From: Stomorhina lunata
Lineage: Eukaryota > Arthropoda > Insecta > Diptera > Rhiniidae
NCBI GenBank assembly: GCA_933228675.1
Contig: OW121743.1
Location: 62,503,118 to 62,567,117, forward strand
Reading direction: 5' to 3'
Length of the DNA stretch: 64,000 nucleotides
The notes under the pieces were generated by a model. That model was given only the letters and a program-made list of their open reading frames with translations, was not told the DNA's origin and searched no databases. This document shows, piece after piece, positions 24,805-35,816 of the stretch (position 1 is its first letter; the number at the start of each line of letters is the position of its first letter). Made by a program: the position numbers and the translations under genes.

Positions 24805-24888
24805 TTGTGGCTGGAATTCGAACCTAGGTTGAATATCATATGTAACGCTTAGCTTTCGATATACTTACCAATTAATCAACAGTACCCT
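24805..24888 (-). other. tRNA-like sequence: SINE head or tRNA pseudogene
   Basis: On the minus strand TGATTAATTGGTAAGTAT resembles a polymerase III A box and GGTTCGAATTCC a B box, about 40 bp apart as in tRNAs. The acceptor ends (GGGTACT versus CCAGCCACA) do not pair well, so this is not a good functional tRNA. A tRNA-derived SINE is the likeliest reading. Confidence 0.4.
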
Positions 24889-25399
24889 CTAAAAACTTTT
24901 ACTTAGAAAACATCTTTTTACAAAATTTTTATTGAAAAAGTTTTGCTCTAAATTTGTAATATTGCGATGATTTTTGGCATTAAGTGTTTTTTGTAAGAAA
25001 AAATCTGAACAAAGTTTATGAAAAAACTATTCTTTTTTCTTTTTTGAAAGTTGAGATATGCATTTTCTATAAAATGATCTGAAAAAGATATGAAAACAAT
25101 TTTGGCCACTAAAAGCATTTGCCCTAAAAAATGTATCTAAGAAAATCATATAAGAAACTTTTAAAATATGGTCAAGCTTCTTTTTAAATTAAATATCAGA
25201 TGTGTCAAACAATGTTTTAGTAAGCTTTAATTCACAAAAAATGTATCCACAATGAAAAGCTTTTTTTATGAAATGGTAAAACTATGAACTTTTTCCTTTA
25301 AAATAACATTTTTTCTTTTTATATAAAAGCTAAAAAATAAATGTTAAGCAAAGTGTTTTTAATTGTGTAAAAGCTTTCTGCTAAGATTTTTGAAAATTC

Positions 25400-26310
25400 T
25401 CAGTTTAAAAGCTTGAATCGAAAAGGACATAAAGAAATTGAATGCTTTCTATAAAGCTTTCTACCATGAAAAGCTTCTTTTATTGTTATATAAAAAATGT
25501 TTGTTAAAAATTTTAACAATTTTGGTTTTTGTGAAAGATTTTGCAAAAATGTTGTACTCAATTCGTAATTTATGTAAAAGTTAAAATTAAAAGTAGTTTT
25601 AGTAAAAGCTTTTACGAAAAAAAGCTTTTTTATAGTTTTGTGGAAAAATTTCAGTTAACAAATTTAAAAAATTTTGTCTTTTTTTTTGAAAGTTTTTACA
25701 AAAATATTCTACTAAATTCGTGATTTAAGTAAAAGTTTAAATTAAAAGTAGTTTAGTAAAAGCTTTTTTATTGTTTCATGAAAAGTTTCTATTAAAAATT
25801 TGAACAAATGTCTCTTTTGTGAAATTTTTTCCAAAAATATTCTTTTTAATTCGTAATTTAAGTAAAAGTTCAAATAAAAATATTTTTATTAAAAGTTTTT
25901 TTTATTGTTTCATGAAAAAATTTCTGTAAAAAATTTCAACAAATTTTGTTTTCGTGAAAGCTTTTGCAAAAATATTCTACGCAATTTTTAATTTAAGTAA
26001 AAGCTTAAATTTAAAGTAGTTTTTGTAAAAGCTCTTACGATGAAAAGCTTTTTCATTGTTTCTTGAAAAAATTTCTGTTAAAAATTTTAAATTTTCGGTT
26101 TTGCAAAAATAATCTACTCAATTCGTAATTTAAGTAAAAGTCAAAATTAAAAGTGGTTTTGGCAAAAGCTTTTACAAACAAAAATTTTTTTATTTAATAA
26201 AAAACTTTCTGTTAAAAATTTTAACAAATTTTGCTTTTGTGAAGGCGTTTGTAAAAATATTCTACTTAACTCCTAATTTCAATAACAGTTTAAATTAAAA
26301 TAGTTTTTAT
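25400..26310 (+). repeat. ~135-155-bp tandem repeat, about six units
   Basis: AATTCGTAATTTAAGTAAAAG-like anchors lie at 25560, 25715, 25848, 25983, 26120 and 26268. Each is followed by AAAAGCTTTTACGA-type sequence and AATTTTAACAAATTTTG. Units are diverged and vary in length. Confidence 0.75.
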
Positions 26311-26929
26311 AAAAGCTCTTGAAAAGATATTTTTTGATGTATTTAAGTGGAATGTACTTTTTTAAAATAAGTCTTTTTTACATCGTTTTCTGGAAAGCTT
26401 TTAGAAAAAGATTCTCCACTATAATAATACCAATTTTTAAGGACGATATGAAATTTGATTTTGTCAAAAAAAGTTTTAAAAAACGATCATTAAAAAAGGG
26501 CCCTTAAAAATAATATAAACTATATTATAGTTTTCAAGAAGGCTTTTGCTGGAATATTATACCTAATTCACTCTTTCAAGAGGAATCGTTGAAAGCTTTT
26601 AACGAAACAATTTTATAAAGGTTTATTATAAAAATAGACTTTTTGAAAAGATTTTTTCAAGTATAAACTTTTTCACAGAAGTTTATAAAGAATGCATCGA
26701 TATTTTATGAAAAATGTATTTACTTTCAGATTGAAAAATCATAAGATAGTTGAATTTTTTCAATAAAAGCTTTTTAATAAAAATCGTATCAAAATTCAAT
26801 CGGAAGCTTTAGCAATACTTATGAAGAAAATGAAAATATAAACAATTTTGTTAGTACCTAAACTTGTTTTTATCTTTTAGGGAAATTTTTATTCTTTTAC
26901 GGAAATAAAAAATAAAAACAATATAAAAG
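26311..26929. other. AT-rich intron with loose AAGCTTTT similarity
   Basis: Scattered AAAGCTTTT and AAAAGC words suggest very old repeat remains, without a measurable period. No gene. Confidence 0.4.
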
Positions 26930-27400
26930 AACTTTTTTAAAAATATTGCTAAAAAATCTTTTGAAAGACAACAAAATTTATGAAAAGTTACTTTTTAACC
27001 GAAAAACTTTTGCTGTATGAAAATAAGCAATTTTTAGTTAAGAATTTATCTTTTCAAAAAAAAATTTTTTCAAAATATTATTGGAAAAAGCTTTTTAATG
27101 ACAACAAAATTTATGACATATTACTTTTTCACCAAAAAAAAGCTTTAGTATGAAAATAAATAATTTTTTGGTTAAAAATTTATATTTTCTAAAAATTTTG
27201 TTAGCAAAAGCCTTTAAAATACAACAAGTTATGCAAAAGTTACTTTTTGGCAAAAAAAAAAAAAAAACGTTTGCTGTATGAAAAGACGACGGTTAGTTAA
27301 AATTTTATCTTTTCTAAAAAAGCCTTTTTAAAAATATTGTTTTTTACAGACAACAAATTTATAAAAAGTTACTTTTTCGCCAAAAAGCTTTAGCTATTTC
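26930..27400 (+). repeat. ~115-135-bp tandem repeat, about four units
   Basis: ACAACAAAATTTATGAAAAG plus TTACTTTTT and CCGAAAAAC recurs at about 26969, 27101, 27215 and 27350. Intervening sequence includes GCTGTATGAAAATAAG and GTTAAGAATTTATC. Confidence 0.7.
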
Positions 27401-27559
27401 GCCAAAATACAAAAGCTTTCTCAAAAAATTCATATCTTTGAGTAAGCTTTTGAAATAAATCTTTTCTAAAGAAAATGCTGGAAAAATGATTTTGCAATAA
27501 AATATTTTTACCGGAAAGCTTTCAAAAAATCTTTTTGTGCAATTCGAAGCTTTTTGAGC

Positions 27560-28899
27560 AATATATCCTTAACATTGGGTTTTAAAACATTCTTAAGCCT
27601 GGGTTTTAGAATGATTTTCCAACTATCCAACTCCGGCTATAGAACTTTATATTCATGAATCTGAGCAGGCAATGGCTTATGTCTTAGCTTTGCTTAGCAC
27701 ACATGCAAATATATATACAAATATGTAATCATAAATAATTGTTTGTAGTATGTGTGAAATTTTGCTTATGGTTAATTTTTGGCATAAATTTACACTGAAT
27801 TCAAATTTCTTCATTATGTTTCTTTTCTTTTTGATAAAAAAGAAGTGGCTAGAATTACAGACAACGATATTTAAACATTGTTGCCAGTTATAATGAAAGA
27901 AGAAGGAGTCGAATCTATACATATAGTAACTATGTATGCAAATAATGGTGTGATTATGTGTTCAGGCAATATGTTGTTACTTAAAATGAATAATTGCATT
28001 TTTTCCCCCGTAAAATTGCAGTGAGTGCTAAGGAGAATGAGTAGCTTAACACCAACTATGGGTAGCTTGTTTGAAGTGTCAAGAACACTTGTGCCAACTT
28101 TCTAGGCAAATGCCTAGAACACTCTCCATCCAACACTTATTTGACTTCAAGCAAAAAAAAAAGTTTTCCTATTAGTTAAAGAGTAGAAAGCTTCATTAAA
28201 CATACACACACATAGAAAAAGTGAAGGTGTTAGGAAAAAAATAACAACTAGAAAATTTCATGAATTTCATATGAGTTAAATATATATCACAAAATCTTTT
28301 GTATGGTCAGTCAGGTTTTGAAGTCAAGGATAGTGAAGAATAGGAAAGGGGATTTTTGTAGAAATTCCTTTGTCTTGTTTACCTTAACTTTCCTCCTCTT
28401 TAAGCTTTCAATTTGAATTATGGCAATTACTTTTTTAGGTGTGATGTTGCATTTTACGTTTTATTTCGTTTTCATGTTTAAATAGACGAAAAACTAGTGG
28501 AAGTGGGATATTTATTTAGTTGCTGTTGACACTTTTGTTTATTTGCTTTTCATTTGTGTCAACACATGTGTTTTAACAACAAAAACTACACTCTTTTCGT
28601 ATGTATTTGTTTTGTGCAAAAATTTTCAATGACACTTTAAATTATTACTGTTTGTAGAATTTTGGAGTTTTGTTGATTTTTGCTATTTAAGTTAATTTAA
28701 ATGTGAAAAAGGGGGAAAGGTTTACAAATTTTTAATAAAAAGTTATCCCCTAAGGGTTGCCTTAAAAATTAATTTATATTGATCCTAAAGATATGCCATT
28801 GAAGCTTAGCTTTAGGAAAAAATAAAACTGATAAATTTGTTAAGATAATTTTGTATACAAACTAGTTCAAAAATAAAGCCTTTTTTACAAAATTGTTTC
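27560..28899. other. Unique intronic island with an 18-bp palindrome
   Basis: The sequence is relatively unique. TCTAGGCAAATGCCTAGA at 28101-28118 is a palindrome (8-bp arms, AA centre) within a larger imperfect inverted repeat whose ends are TTGAAGTGTC near 28069 and GACTTCAA near 28143. No gene. Confidence 0.5.
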
Positions 28900-31075
28900 A
28901 AAGCAACATTTTGTTATATAGAAAATTTTAAAGCAAGTTTAAAAAAAATATTTTTGATACACAATTTTTTTCTAAAGCAAAATATTTAAAAACCATTTTC
29001 TTTTTTTAAAAAGTGTAGATGTGAATTTTTTTATAATGAAATATTTTTGATAGAAAAAATTTTTCTAATAAAAATTTAATAAATTTTTAAAAATTTAAAA
29101 TTTTTGTTTTCAAAATTTTTTATTTAAAGTTTTTTGTTAAAAAATGTTTAAAAAGGTAATTATTCAATTTTAAAATTTTTCTATAGAAATTTTTTTTTTC
29201 AAAAATTTTTTTATTGAATATTTTTCGATTTACATTTTTTTATCAAAAAAAATTTATAGAAAGTTTTTTGTTCAAAAAATTTTTCTGCAGACCATTTTTT
29301 CTTTAATTTTTTTGTAGAAAATTTTTCGTTTCAAAGTTTTTTTTGTAGAAAACTTTTCGTTTTGGAATTTTTATTTGGCAATATTTTTGTTTTAACAATT
29401 TTTGTAAAAAATTTTTCTAAAGAAATTTTTTCGTTTCAAAAATGTTGCTATCAAAAATTTTTTGTATCCAAAATTTTTCTATCGAAAATTTTTTGCATCA
29501 AAAATTTTTCTACAAAAAAATATTAGTTTTAAAAAATTTTATTCAAAAAGTTTCGTTTTCAAATTTTTTATAAAAATTTTTCCTTCAAAAATTTTCGTAT
29601 AAAATATATAGAAAATTTTTCTATCGAAAATTTTTTGTATCGAAAATTTTCCTCCAAAAAGAGTTAGTTTTAAAAATTTTTATTCAAAAAGTTTCGCTTT
29701 CAAATTTTTTATAAAAATGTTTCCTTTAAAAATTTTCCTATAAAAAATATATAGAAAATTTTTCGCTTTAAAATTTTTCTGAAGAAAAGATTTTTCTCTA
29801 GAAAATTTTTATTTGTAAAAATTTTTTCATAGAAGATTTTTTGAAAATTTTTCGTTTTAAAAATTTTTCTATCAAAAATGTTTCGTTTTAAAGTTTTTTA
29901 TAGAAAATTTTAAGTTTTAAAAATTTTCTATAGAAAAGTTTTTGTTTTAAAAAATTTTCGATATCAAATTTTATATAGAAAAATTTCTCCACAGAAAATT
30001 TTTCGTTTTAAAATTTTTCTATAGAAAATTTTTCGTTTCAAAATTTTTATTAAAAAAATTTTCTAGAGAATTTTTTTTTCTTTTCTAACGAAATTTTTTG
30101 AATTAAAAAATTTTTAGTTTTAAAATTTTTCTAAAAAAAAATTTCGTTTGAAAATTTTTCTGTAGAAAATTTTTTGTTTTAAAAATTTTTTCCTTTAAAA
30201 GCGTTTCTATAGCAAAATTTTCATTTTAAAAATTTTTCTATTAAAAAAAAATAAAAAATTTTTCTATAGAAAATTTTTGGTTTTAAAAATTTTTGTATAG
30301 AAAATTTTTGGTTTTAATAATTTTCTATAGAAAATTTTTCGTTCTAAAAATTTTTCAATAGAAAATTTTTCGTTTTAAAAATTTTTCTTTAGAAAATCTT
30401 TCGTTTTAAAAATTTTTCTATAGAAAATTTTTCGTTTTAAAAATGTTTCTTTTCAAAAATTTTTCTTTTTAAAAATTTTTCTTTTTAAAAATTTTTCTAT
30501 AAAAAATTTTACGTTTTAAAAATATGTCTTTAGAAAATTTTTCAGTTTATAAATTTTTCTATAGAAAATTTTTCAATTTAAAATTTTTCTATAGTTAATT
30601 TTTCATTTAAAAAATTTTTTTATAGAAAATTTTTCATATTAAAAATTTTTAGCTTTACAAATTTTTCTATAAAATATTTTTCGTTTAAATTTTTTGTAGA
30701 GAAAATTTTTTGTTTTAAAATTTTTTATAAAAAACTTTTCGTTTCAAAAATTTTTCTATAAAAAATTTTTCGTCTTAAAAATTGTTCTATAGAAAATTTT
30801 TTGTTTAAAAATTTTTAGACATTTAAAATTTTCAAAATGTTTCTAGGAAAAATTTTTCGTTTAAAAATTTTTCTATAAAAAAAATGTAGAAAAATTTTCT
30901 ATAGAAATTTTTTTGTTTTAAATTAAGTTTTAAATAATTTTTTATAGAAATTTTTTTGTCTTGAAAATTTTTATGTAGAAATTTTTTCGATTTGAAAATT
31001 TTTCTTAGGAAAGTCTTTCATTTTCAAATATTGTCGTTGAAAGTTTTTTAAAAGAAAATTATGTCTTGAAAATAA
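28900..31075 (+). repeat. Array G: degenerate 31-bp AAAATTTTTCTATAG family
   Basis: AAAATTTTTCTATAGAAAA followed by TTTTTCGTTTTA recurs. It is most regular, with a 31-bp period, at about 30280-30780; elsewhere it is diverged and indel-rich. The CTATAG core flanked by A and T tracts recalls both array F and, less closely, arrays A-D. Confidence 0.85.
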
Positions 31076-32343
31076 AATTGTTTTGACTAACTGTTTTTGC
31101 TTAAACCTTGAACACAATTACAGCAAAAATCCTTGTTCTTGTCTTATGAAAGAATTTTTTACCATATTTTGTCGTTGGAACACATGTTTTCAAGGAACAT
31201 TTTGCCTTTCAACCTAAAATTATCAAAGAAACTTATCTTTTTACATTTGTGTAAATTAAAATCTAGAAAAAAAATACAACAGCAAAATAAGGTTTTGTGT
31301 GTAAAATGCTTTTGCGTACAGCAAAAGCCATAAAAAATTTAATTAAATTAATACATATGACCAATGTATGTCCTTAACAACCTAAAAGTATGCTATACTT
31401 TTACACACTCGTATACACACAAACAAATAATACACTTTTGCATATGAACTTTACAACGAACAGCAAAATATAGAAGAAAACGAGTAAAACTAAAAGGAAT
31501 GAAACAACAAAATATTAAAAAACATACACTTAAATGTGTCAACAAAGCTTTTAAATGTTTTCTCTTAGCAAACACATGTGTTTCTGAGCTTTTGTGTTAA
31601 TGTATGAAAGTATGAAAGACAAAATGTTATATAAACAAAACATGGCTCTAACATGGTCATTTTTAACAGCCTTTTTTTATATTTTAATGAAATGCAAAAC
31701 AAAAAAAATTAACGACTACAGAAAATGTATGTAAATGTTTCAGAAGGAAAAAAGATATAGCATATAAAAATGTATTAAAATATATAGAAATATTTTTAAT
31801 GAATAAATTGTTTAACTAAATTAAATTGTTTTTATGTGAAATTTAATCAATTAAAAGTGTTGATAAATTTTCTTTGAATAAATTTGTGATTTTTTTACAT
31901 TTTTTGCAACAATTTACAAATTTGATTTTTTTTAGTTGAGCCTATAAATATGCTACTGTTTTTAAGGCAATTAAAATTTGCAGTAACTAAGTTTATAAAA
32001 ACTTAAAACTCAATTTCAAAAACTGTATGTGTTGTATTTTATTAAGTTTATCTTTATTTGGAATGACATTTTAAAGCTCCTAAAAATCTGCAACACTTTT
32101 TGTTTTACTAAAATATCTCTTAAATATTATATATTTTTCTTTCTGTGTATTTCTACAAATATTATAAAACTTTATTATAAAAAATTTGCTCAACAAACAT
32201 TTTTAGTTGTAGATACTTGTAAGATTATATTTTTTTAATTAAAAAATTTCTGTTACATGCTGCTCTCTTTTATATTTGTCTAACTTTTCAAATAATTGTT
32301 AATATTTTTACATTTTCTTCTTTTTTTTTGTCACTATTTCCAG
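31076..32343 (+). other. Intron end and splice acceptor before the transmembrane exon
   Basis: Mostly unique AT-rich intron with CCTAAAAGTATGC at 31381. It ends in a long pyrimidine-rich tract and TTTCCAG (to 32343). Small frames here are not coding. Confidence 0.6.
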
Positions 32344-32450
32344 GTTTCACATAGATAAACGCTGTCAACATCGTTGTTCCTGGAAATGTTTGAGTATCGC
32401 CTTAATTTTAATATCAGTCGTCCTAACAGCCATGTTGGCATATTTTGCAG
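32344..32450 (+). CDS. Ten-m: Teneurin (Ten-m) exon, transmembrane segment
   Basis: This 107-nt exon supplies the G that completes the split Arg codon left by the upstream exon. It then encodes [15 protein letters not shown], a basic juxtamembrane stretch, followed by [20 protein letters not shown], the single membrane-spanning helix of a type II protein. It ends with one base of the next codon (phase 1) before the donor GTATGT. The acceptor is TTTCCAG after a strong T/C tract. Matching phase across 16.8 kb strongly supports that the two exons belong to one gene. From memory the peptide is close to Drosophila Ten-m, and the RCSWKC followed by a hydrophobic helix is typical of teneurins. Teneurins bind partner teneurins and latrophilins through their large extracellular part, whose exons would lie beyond the window. 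Confidence 0.9.
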
Positions 32451-32999
32451 GTATGTTAAGAGTTTCCCTTCATTCTATTTTTTGTCAGATGATAACAATT
32501 TGCAGAGTTTTCGTTTTTTTTTTTTAAGTAAATAGATTATTATAATCTGAATATGGAAGTAGAGATGTAAGGTTTACATAAACTCTAATATTTGCTCTAC
32601 TTAAGACTAGGAAATGTAAGCAGTTTTTAATAAAGAATGAACAAAAAAAAGAAAAACAATTAAAAGCTGTAGGAATATGAACAAGAAGTCAATGGCCTTT
32701 TCATATCCTGAAAAGTATGCAACATATTTTAAATAAACAGTATGTCAATACAAATTTGATATAAATTGAAAACTGGTATCATGCTTTGAATTTGAAGAAT
32801 AAATTTAGGGGTTTGATTTTTTTTATTATTTCCATTAAACTTAAATTAAAGGCCTTATTTTGACATTTTTTTACTTTTGAATTGAAAAATGTAAAGGACT
32901 TATTCCACTCTCAAAACAAATAAAATGAAAAATTTTGTTTCAAAAAATTTTGCAATAAAAAAATTTCCATTAAAAATTAATTTTTGAAATATTTTCTAC
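32451..32999 (+). other. Ten-m: Start of the next teneurin intron
   Basis: Donor GTATGTTAAG at 32451. The intron appears to run to the end of the window, because no later plus-strand exon could be supported. It includes CCTGAAAAGTATGC near 32707. Confidence 0.55.
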
Positions 33000-33265
33000 A
33001 AATAGTAAATTTTTGAAAAATTTCCTATAAAAAGCAAATTTTTGAAAAATTTCCTATAAAAAGCAAATTTTTGAAAAATTTCCTATAAAAAGTAAATTTT
33101 TAAAAAATTTCCTATAAAAAGTAAATTTTTGAAAAATTTCCTATAAAAAGTAAATTTTTGACAAATTTCCTATAAAAAGTAAATTTTTGAAAAATTTCCT
33201 ATAAAAAGTAAATTTTTGAAAAATTTCCTATAAAAAGTAAATTTTTAAAAAGTAAATTTTTGAAA
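33000..33265 (-). repeat. Array E: 29-bp relative of arrays B and C
   Basis: About eight or nine units of AAATTTTTG, AAAAATTTCC, TATAAAAAGT, 29 bp each. Same orientation as B and C but two bases shorter (AAAAAGT for AAAAATAAG). One unit is GCAAATTTTTG. It lies in the intron after the transmembrane exon. Confidence 0.92.
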
Positions 33266-35529
33266 AATTTTAACAATTTTTTTTTAAAAATCATTGCCTA
33301 CTTCCAGGATAACTTTTAGATAATTTGCTTTAAAAAGTCGGAATATTAAAAAGTTTCTCTAAAACTTGTCTTTATCGTATACTACTTTATAAAGCTTTCA
33401 ATTTTATACTTAATTTTTATATAAAATGTGCCAAAAAAAAGTAAAACTTTTTAACACTTATCCTGCACCAAACCAACACACACATACTCACATGTATTTC
33501 TATATATTTATTTTAATAATATATTGCAACCAAATAAGGCAACATTTTTTTGGTTGCATTGCAAAAAAATTTGTTAAGTTTCCTTTTTAGATTTATACTT
33601 ATTATGTTTAAAATTGCTGAATCTTTTTTTATATGTTTTTTGGTTATGTTGCTGTTAGTTACTTAACAACTACCAGCAGTTATTTTCATTTTGTGTGTTT
33701 TGTTGTTGGTAATGAAATTACAGTTGTTATGTTGTCGGTTGTTTGGCAGTTGGCTGGTTGTTCTTGGGGTTATTGTCTAGTCGTTTGTTGGTTTTTTTTT
33801 AATGTAGTTCCTTTAATTTTTGGTGCCACACAGCTCCTCTTGTGCACCCTTTTCAAACATGCCACATAGTAATTTTGAAAATAATTTTGGTTTTTTAACA
33901 TTTTTCTTAAGTTTTTTTTTTGTTTTAATTTTGGAGAAAACATATTAAATCAGTGCAGACATGCGGGTACACACAGAAAATACTCGTTTAGTCATTAATT
34001 TATTTATGCTGTAGAATGAAGTTTTTTTTTTTTTGAGGGGGGGGGGGGGGGGGGGGGGTATGTGGAAGTATATAACTCAGTTTTAGTTAGTAGCATATAC
34101 TAAAGCAAAAATAAAACATGTTAATTTGTTATCAAAATTAGAAAGAGAAGAAGGGATAGGGGTTAAAAAGTTTCTTAGAAGTTAAGACAACAGAGAGGGA
34201 AATTATTTTTAAAGCTTTTTTTCAATTTGAAGGTTATGTATATGTTGTAGTGTAAATTTTTACTTAAGTTTTAAAGTTTTGGGATACATAAATTTTAAAA
34301 AAATTTTGGATATGACATGAAATACAAATTTTCCACCCTGCCTGAATTTTTTAAAAAATTGCCACTCATATTTTTTTAACAGTTTTTCTTGTTAAATTTA
34401 TAAAAATTGTTTCAGAACAAATAGAAGTTCTAACAACCATTTGCTCCCTTTTAACTCATAACAAACCATAATCAGATTATGAGAAGTATTTTGAAAATGT
34501 ATGTTTGCTTTGCTAATGAGTTTTTTTCCTCTTGTACTCTTAAAGGTTTACATAAGTCTCGACAGATTCTAAAATCTTTCTTACCCCGTATTTTCTGTTA
34601 ATTTCTAATACTAATCGTCTATATGTGCAGATAACACACGTACCATTTGCTATTATACTCATAATACTAACACTAATGCCAACTAATTTGACTTTATTAT
34701 ATGTAAAAGACAACGAAAAAAGTGTGGGGAAACAACCATAGCCTAAGCTAAGGGGCAAAATTAAAATTTCTACAAAGAAAGAAATACTTTAAGTTCAAAA
34801 AACTTACCAGCAAGTATAAAAGTTTAGCTTTTGCATAAAATTATAGTTTTAAGGCTGTTTATTTGGTCGAAGGTGTATTTTGCATACAAAATATACACAT
34901 AAACATATGTGCTAATATATATTTTGTTAAGCTAATGAAAATTGTATTAAATAAAAAAAATCCTAACATGAGTATATACTCATAGTTTAACACGTAGTTT
35001 TAGTAGAAGTATTCTTAAAACATTTGCTGTTGCACTACTAATAAACTGTGTATTTAGCATTATGTTTACATTACATTAGGCTTAATATACTAAATACATA
35101 CATACATACATAAATATTTACGCATATAATGTAAACATGTAAAAAATATATGAATATGTATTTTTGTGAATAACTACAACTATATGGAGCGACTAATAAT
35201 AATAAGGCTAAATCTGAACAAAAGAATATGCTAATGCTTACGGATGAGTTGGTCATTGGAGATCACGTATTGCCCTAAAACTCCTTAAAGCTTTTTTAGG
35301 TATATAAGTATAAATACAGACAAATATTAAATATAATAGTTTAAACACTATTAATTTGACTTTTTGATAGATCAGTATCATTTGAAGTAATTATAAGACC
35401 AATATCACTAATTTTTGAGTTTTTGGTAATACAAATTTTATATTAAACAAATTTTAAGACATAAAACCGAAATGCTCTAAACCACTTAAAACCTTTTTTA
35501 AGTATTTGAATCGAAAAATTGATAATTAA
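33266..35529. other. Intron, mostly unique, with homopolymers and CATA repeats
   Basis: Contains a T13 run and a G22 run (34022-34058) and a short CATA repeat near 35094. The 78-codon frame at 33633-33869 is TTG-rich low-complexity DNA, not a gene. Confidence 0.45.
34022..34058 (+). repeat. T13 then G22 homopolymer tract
   Basis: A run of 13 T, then GA, then 22 consecutive G (34037-34058) in a very GC-poor setting. It could form a G-quadruplex, but its length is also prone to sequencing or assembly error. Confidence 0.85.
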
Positions 35530-35700
35530 CGTTTAATACCGTTCAAACACATACATTAATATTTGCATTTGTGGTAAACAGCTTTAAAAGCTCTTACGGC
35601 CAGTGTTGTCAGATTTACATTTTTCTTCTCTTTTGTAAAAGTTCGCACTTTAAGCTGTAGAGCTGGACGGCTCCATATTAGACCAATGTTTCTCATTACA
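35530..35700 (+). repeat. Dispersed repeat, internally deleted copy (mate at 60170-60480)
   Basis: TTTGTGGTAAACAGCTTT, CAGTGTTGTCAGATTTAC, GTAAAAGTTCGCAC and GAGCTGGACGGCTCC all recur near 60210-60480. This copy lacks about 150 bp of the middle. No coding capacity. Confidence 0.75.
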
Positions 35701-35816
35701 AACTTTGGGTACAACACAAATAATATTAAACAAATTTTAAAATAAAAAGCTTTTAAGGCGAAAATGCTTTATATAATAATAAACTTATAAAAATACATAT
35801 AATATAATAATTTATA

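Larger units (their letters stand above)
15569..32343 (+). other. Ten-m: 16.8-kb teneurin intron
   Basis: The intron is defined by GTAGGC at 15569 and by the pyrimidine tract plus TTTCCAG ending at 32343. It holds arrays C and D, two further 31-bp families and longer tandem blocks. More than half of its length is repeat-derived. Confidence 0.8.

Noticed and set aside
24805..24888. Functional tRNA gene
   Set aside because: A and B boxes are present, but the acceptor stem does not pair; kept only as a tRNA-like relic.
33633..33869. 78-codon ORF resembling a membrane protein
   Set aside because: TTG/GTT-rich intronic DNA gives hydrophobic residues by chance.
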